The translations under genes were made by a program, and so were the position numbers. From Meridianimarinicoccus marinus (GTDB taxonomy: Bacteria; Pseudomonadota; Alphaproteobacteria; Rhodobacterales; Rhodobacteraceae), in the NCBI RefSeq assembly GCF_040689105.1, contig NZ_JBFBVU010000011.1:1-64000 (forward strand): a stretch of DNA of 64,000 nucleotides, written 5' to 3'. A model generated the notes under the pieces. It saw only the letters and a list, made by a program, of their open reading frames with translations, made no database searches and was not told the DNA's origin. Below are positions 60,981 through 64,000 of the stretch, piece by piece (position 1 is the stretch's first letter; the number at the start of each line of letters is the position of its first letter).

Positions 60981-62504
60981 TCAGCGCACCCGGTTGCCGT
61001 TGATCACCAGCCCGCCGCCGGGTTCGGCCTTGATGGTCGAGGTCAGGCTGTCGCCGGTGCCGGGGGTGGTGAACATGCCCAGCATCATCTGCGCGCCCAT
61101 GGCCTGATCGCTGGCCAGAAGGCCCGCCGCCGAAAGCTGCTGCAGCAGGGTGACGATGCCGGTGGCCGAAAGGTTCAACTGGCCCACCGGCTGGGTCAGG
61201 TTGGGGGCGGGGGGATCGCCCATCATGTCGACGGTGAAGTCGCCGGTGGCGGAAACCTCGGCGCCGGCGAAGCCGAGCGTCAGGGTGTGGATGCGCAAGC
61301 CTGTCGGCAGCAGGTCGGGAAGTTGCGCGTCGGGCTGGGCCTGTGCCGACAGGCCGGGGGCGGGCGGCGCCGGGGTCTGGACCGTGTCGCGCACCATCAC
61401 GTCGGCTTCCACATCCAGGTCCAGATCTGCGGGCGTGCGGGGCAGGGCGCGGCCCGGATCGAGCAGGTTCCACAGAGTGTCGTCGAGGCTGAGCTGCGAC
61501 AGTTTCAGTCCCAGCCGGGCGATCTGCGCCTCGGGGGCCGCGGCCAGCGGGATGGTCAGTGCGGCGACCATTTCGGGCAGCGTGACATTGATCGGCGGCA
61601 GCGGGAACTGGTCGGAGGCAAAGGTGAAGGCCAGCCCTTTCGCGGTCACGTCATAGGAGGCGCGCGTTGGGTCCACCGCAAGCCGCGCCGCAGTGCTGTC
61701 CTGCCGCGAGGTGGTCTCGACCCGGCCGATCTCGGCACTGGTCTGCAGCGAGCGGGTCTCGGCCTGCCCGGCGGTGAAGCTGCCGGTCAGCGACCATGTG
61801 TCGGTCCCGGTGCCGGGGGCGAAGCTGGCCGCGCCGTCGAGATCCTGTTGTGCTGTGGCCGAACTGGAGGTCACGCCGGTGGCCGGGTCGGTCAGGTCCA
61901 GCGTCATGGCCGCACGTCCGGCGGTGAAACGGGTCGACAGCGGCGCGCCCGCCGCGGGGTCGGTGCCCGCCACGGTGCCCGCAAGCCGGTCCAGCGTGAG
62001 GTCGCCCGCAGCCTCCAGCGGGGTGGCATCCTGCACCAGTTCGGTCAGGCGCATCTGGAAGCTGTCCGAGGCGAAGGCATAGTCGGGTGCGGTGATGTCG
62101 CCGGCCACCGACAGGGTCAGCCCGTCGCCACCCAGATCGAAACGGGCCGACAGAGTGTCGGCGGGCGTGTCGCTGCCACCGGTCGTGATGCGCAGTTCCT
62201 GCCCCGGCGCGATGGCCACCGTGACGGTGCCGTTGCCACCGTCCTGCAGGGCGACCGTGTCCAGCCTTGCGGTCAGAACGCTGCCGTCTTGCAGGGGCTG
62301 GGTCACGGTCACACCCTCCAGCCTCAGGGCGCGGCCGTCGGGCTGGCTGCGTTCGGCGGTGATGCTGCGGCCTTCGCTGGTGATACTTTCCTGCCAGCGC
62401 TGCCAGAGCGCGTCCGGAGTGATCTCGGCCTGCGCGGAAAGCGCTGTGGAGGCGAGGAACGCGGCAAGGGCAAGGCGCGCGGGGGCGGTGCGAAGTGCGG
62501 GCAT
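60981..62504 (-). CDS. DUF2125 family periplasmic protein (507 aa)
   Basis: Large secreted beta-rich protein. A signal peptide is clear (MPALRTAPARLALAAFLAST, cleavage at AQA). The body shows regular beta patterns (ALRLEGVTVTQPLQDGSVLT, DFTVDMMGDPPAPNLTQPVG) as in the DUF2125 family, found widely in Rhodobacteraceae. AGAGG precedes the ATG at 62504; the 755-codon open frame to 63248 runs through the divergent SDR gene and is not real. Function unknown, possibly envelope related. Confidence 0.8.
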   Translation of the reverse strand: MPALRTAPARLALAAFLASTALSAQAEITPDALWQRWQESITSEGRSITAERSQPDGRALRLEGVTVTQPLQDGSVLTARLDTVALQDGGNGTVTVAIAPGQELRITTGGSDTPADTLSARFDLGGDGLTLSVAGDITAPDYAFASDSFQMRLTELVQDATPLEAAGDLTLDRLAGTVAGTDPAAGAPLSTRFTAGRAAMTLDLTDPATGVTSSSATAQQDLDGAASFAPGTGTDTWSLTGSFTAGQAETRSLQTSAEIGRVETTSRQDSTAARLAVDPTRASYDVTAKGLAFTFASDQFPLPPINVTLPEMVAALTIPLAAAPEAQIARLGLKLSQLSLDDTLWNLLDPGRALPRTPADLDLDVEADVMVRDTVQTPAPPAPGLSAQAQPDAQLPDLLPTGLRIHTLTLGFAGAEVSATGDFTVDMMGDPPAPNLTQPVGQLNLSATGIVTLLQQLSAAGLLASDQAMGAQMMLGMFTTPGTGDSLTSTIKAEPGGGLVINGNRVR

Positions 62505-62618
62505 GAAAAACCTCTGTCGGGCGGTGTTTGTTGCAGTCCGGGTCGGGCTGGGCCAGACTTCGGCCGGAATGATGTCTGCCTGAAAGGTGGGGCATCCCGG
62601 CGGCAGAGGAAAGAGGAC

Positions 62619-63374
62619 ATGGATCACGTTTCTGGAAAAACTGTCCTGATTACCGGGGCAAGCCGGGGAATTGGCGCGGCGGCGGCGCGGGAATTCGCGC
62701 GGGCGGGGGCAAATGTGGTGCTTTTGGCGCGCTCGCGCGAGCCGATTGCGGATCTGGCGGGCGAGATCGGCGAGACTGCATTGGCGGTGCCCTGCGATGT
62801 GTCGCGCTACTGGGAGGTGTCGGCGGCGGTGGATGCGGCCGAGGCCACCTACGGCCCGGTCGAGGTGCTGGTCAACAATGCCGGTGTGATCGAGCCCATC
62901 GCAAGGCTGGTTGAAAGCGATCCGGAAGACTGGGCCAAGGTGCAGGAGATCAACACGCTTGGGGTCTATCACGGCATGCGCGCGGTGCTGCCGGGCATGA
63001 TCGGGCGCGGGCGCGGGACGATCCTGACGATCTCGTCGGGCGCGGCATCGCGGCCAATGGAGGGCTGGAGCCATTATTGCGCCTCGAAAGCCGCGGTGAA
63101 GATGCTGACCGAACAGGTGCATCTGGAGGCCGGGGAGGCCGGGGTGCGCGCCATCGGCCTCTCGCCGGGCACCGTTGCCACCGAGATGCAGAGCCAGATC
63201 AAGGCCAGCGGCGTCAACCGGGTGAGCCAGCTGGACTGGTCCGAACATATCCCGGCGGACTGGCCCGCAAAGGCTCTGGTCTGGCTGGCGGGGCCTGCGG
63301 CGGATGATCTGGTTGGCACCGAGGTGTCCCTGCGCGATGAAGCGCTCCGACGCCGCATGGGATTGGACGCATGA
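62619..63374 (+). CDS. Short-chain dehydrogenase/reductase (251 aa)
   Basis: Classical SDR: cofactor motif TGASRGIGAAAAREFARAG, DVS at position 60-66, NNAG (VLVNNAGVIEP), catalytic Ser (TISSGAASRPM) and Tyr/Lys in YCASKAAVKM, LSPGTVATEM. Full family length. GAGGAAAGAGG precedes the ATG. Its stop overlaps the start of the enoyl-CoA hydratase gene (ATGA), so they are coupled; a role in acyl or hydroxyacyl metabolism is plausible but not shown. Confidence 0.93.
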   Translation: MDHVSGKTVLITGASRGIGAAAAREFARAGANVVLLARSREPIADLAGEIGETALAVPCDVSRYWEVSAAVDAAEATYGPVEVLVNNAGVIEPIARLVESDPEDWAKVQEINTLGVYHGMRAVLPGMIGRGRGTILTISSGAASRPMEGWSHYCASKAAVKMLTEQVHLEAGEAGVRAIGLSPGTVATEMQSQIKASGVNRVSQLDWSEHIPADWPAKALVWLAGPAADDLVGTEVSLRDEALRRRMGLDA

Positions 63375-63982
63375 TAGATCTGACGCGGGAGGGCGATCTG
63401 TGGACCGTCACCCTGAACCGGCCCGACAAGGCCAATTCCGTCACCCCCGAGATGCTGGCCCGCATCGCCGAGATTGCCGAAGAGGCGCGGGGCCGGGCGA
63501 AGGTGTTTGTCCTGACCGGCGCCGGCAAGGTGTTTTCGGCGGGTGCCGATCTGGAGGCCGCGAAGGCCGGTCTGGCGGTCGATCCGGTCTGGGAGCGGCT
63601 GTCGGGCGCCATCGCGGATTTGCCCTGCCTGACCATCGCCGCGCTGAACGGGACGCTGGCGGGCGGTTCATTCGGGATGGCGCTGGCCTGTGATCTGCGG
63701 ATCGCGGTGCCGGAAGCCCGGTTCTTCTACCCGGTGGCCCGGCTGGGATTTCTGCCGCAGCCTTCGGATCCCCCTCGGCTGGTGGCGCTGGTCGGCCCGG
63801 CGCGGGCCAAGATGATCCTGCTGGCCGGAGCAAAGATCGAAGTCGAGGAGGCGCTGGCCTGGGGGCTGGTGGACCGGATCGTTCCGCGCGCGGCGCTGGG
63901 CGCCACGGTGGCCGAACTGTCCGAAGCGGCGCTGGCGGCGGCGCCCGATCACATCGCCGCCATCAAGACCCTTTCGGGCTGA
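63371..63982 (+). CDS. Enoyl-CoA hydratase/isomerase family protein (203 aa)
   Basis: Crotonase-fold protein, short for the family (typical 255-265). Core: DLWTVTLNRPDKANSVTPEM, LTGAGKVFSAGADLEAA (oxyanion-hole Ala-Gly-Ala-Asp region), LNGTLAGGSFGMALACDLRI, ARFFYPVARLGFLPQPSDPP, WGLVDRIVP. Catalytic Glu residues at the usual two positions are not evident (Pro-Val-Ala and Leu-Pro-Gln replace them), so it may be a non-hydratase member. It ends at 63982, inside the window. Confidence 0.88.
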   Translation: MIDLTREGDLWTVTLNRPDKANSVTPEMLARIAEIAEEARGRAKVFVLTGAGKVFSAGADLEAAKAGLAVDPVWERLSGAIADLPCLTIAALNGTLAGGSFGMALACDLRIAVPEARFFYPVARLGFLPQPSDPPRLVALVGPARAKMILLAGAKIEVEEALAWGLVDRIVPRAALGATVAELSEAALAAAPDHIAAIKTLSG

Positions 63983-64000
63983 GGCGGCGCAAAGGCCAGG

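Overview
The window looks like chromosomal DNA of a Rhodobacteraceae (Roseobacter-type) alphaproteobacterium. Evidence: high GC, many TRAP transporter genes, a PhyR-NepR-EcfG general stress cassette, and a lipid A/housekeeping block with DUF4170 and DUF2125 proteins. I see no rRNA, tRNA, CRISPR array, prophage or intact insertion sequence. Gene calls rest on reading the translations and family motifs; no database search was run.

Layout. (1) 0-17 kb is a catabolic island with four GntR-type regulators (one cut by the window edge). It holds a cupin, a TAXI-type TRAP system whose permease is broken, an Ldh-family dehydrogenase with a NitT/TauT-like ABC importer, two fumarylacetoacetate-hydrolase-fold enzymes, a TauE/SafE exporter, a GlcG/HbpS protein, a glyoxylate-type aminotransferase and a large FAD/Fe-S 2-hydroxyacid dehydrogenase. 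The set points to import and oxidation of small (hydroxy)carboxylates ending in pyruvate, fumarate or glyoxylate. (2) 17.1-18.6 kb is a gene graveyard: two IS3-type transposase stumps, the C-terminal end of an IlvD/Edd dehydratase, and one possible 31-residue membrane peptide. (3) 18.6-26.5 kb has a DctPQM TRAP transporter, divergent from a nitrilase-family hydrolase and a type B PutA. (4) 26.7-33.4 kb is a general-stress island: phyR, nepR, ecfG and a HisKA_2 histidine kinase, plus an AI-2E-family permease, CsbD, DUF883, holin-X-like and DUF1328 proteins. Sequences matching the EcfG promoter (GGAAC, 16-17 bp, nGTT) precede most transcription units here. (5) 33.5-35.2 kb is a scar of three truncated genes (ALDH, SDR, AraC), partly fused into one open frame.

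(6) 35.3-41.6 kb carries an AsmA-family protein with a 36-bp tandem repeat, a secreted protein, an aldehyde dehydrogenase, a small GNAT-type protein and a pirin. (7) 41.9-52.5 kb is a surface-glycan locus: UDP-glucuronate decarboxylase, a GT-C-like membrane protein, two family 2 glycosyltransferases, two UDP-galactopyranose-mutase-like flavoproteins and a polysaccharide deacetylase, interrupted by a PepSY membrane protein. (8) 52.6-64 kb is mostly housekeeping: TehA-like transporter, MutY, DciA-like DUF721 protein, DsbA-like oxidoreductase, LpxK, WaaA, DUF4170, CysQ-like phosphatase, PmbA/TldE, DUF2125 protein, an SDR and an enoyl-CoA hydratase.

The most noteworthy points are the EcfG promoter island, the in-frame chimera of three dead genes, the doubly broken TRAP permease, the 18-bp perfect palindrome at 13446-13463, and the glycan locus with paired mutase-like flavoproteins.
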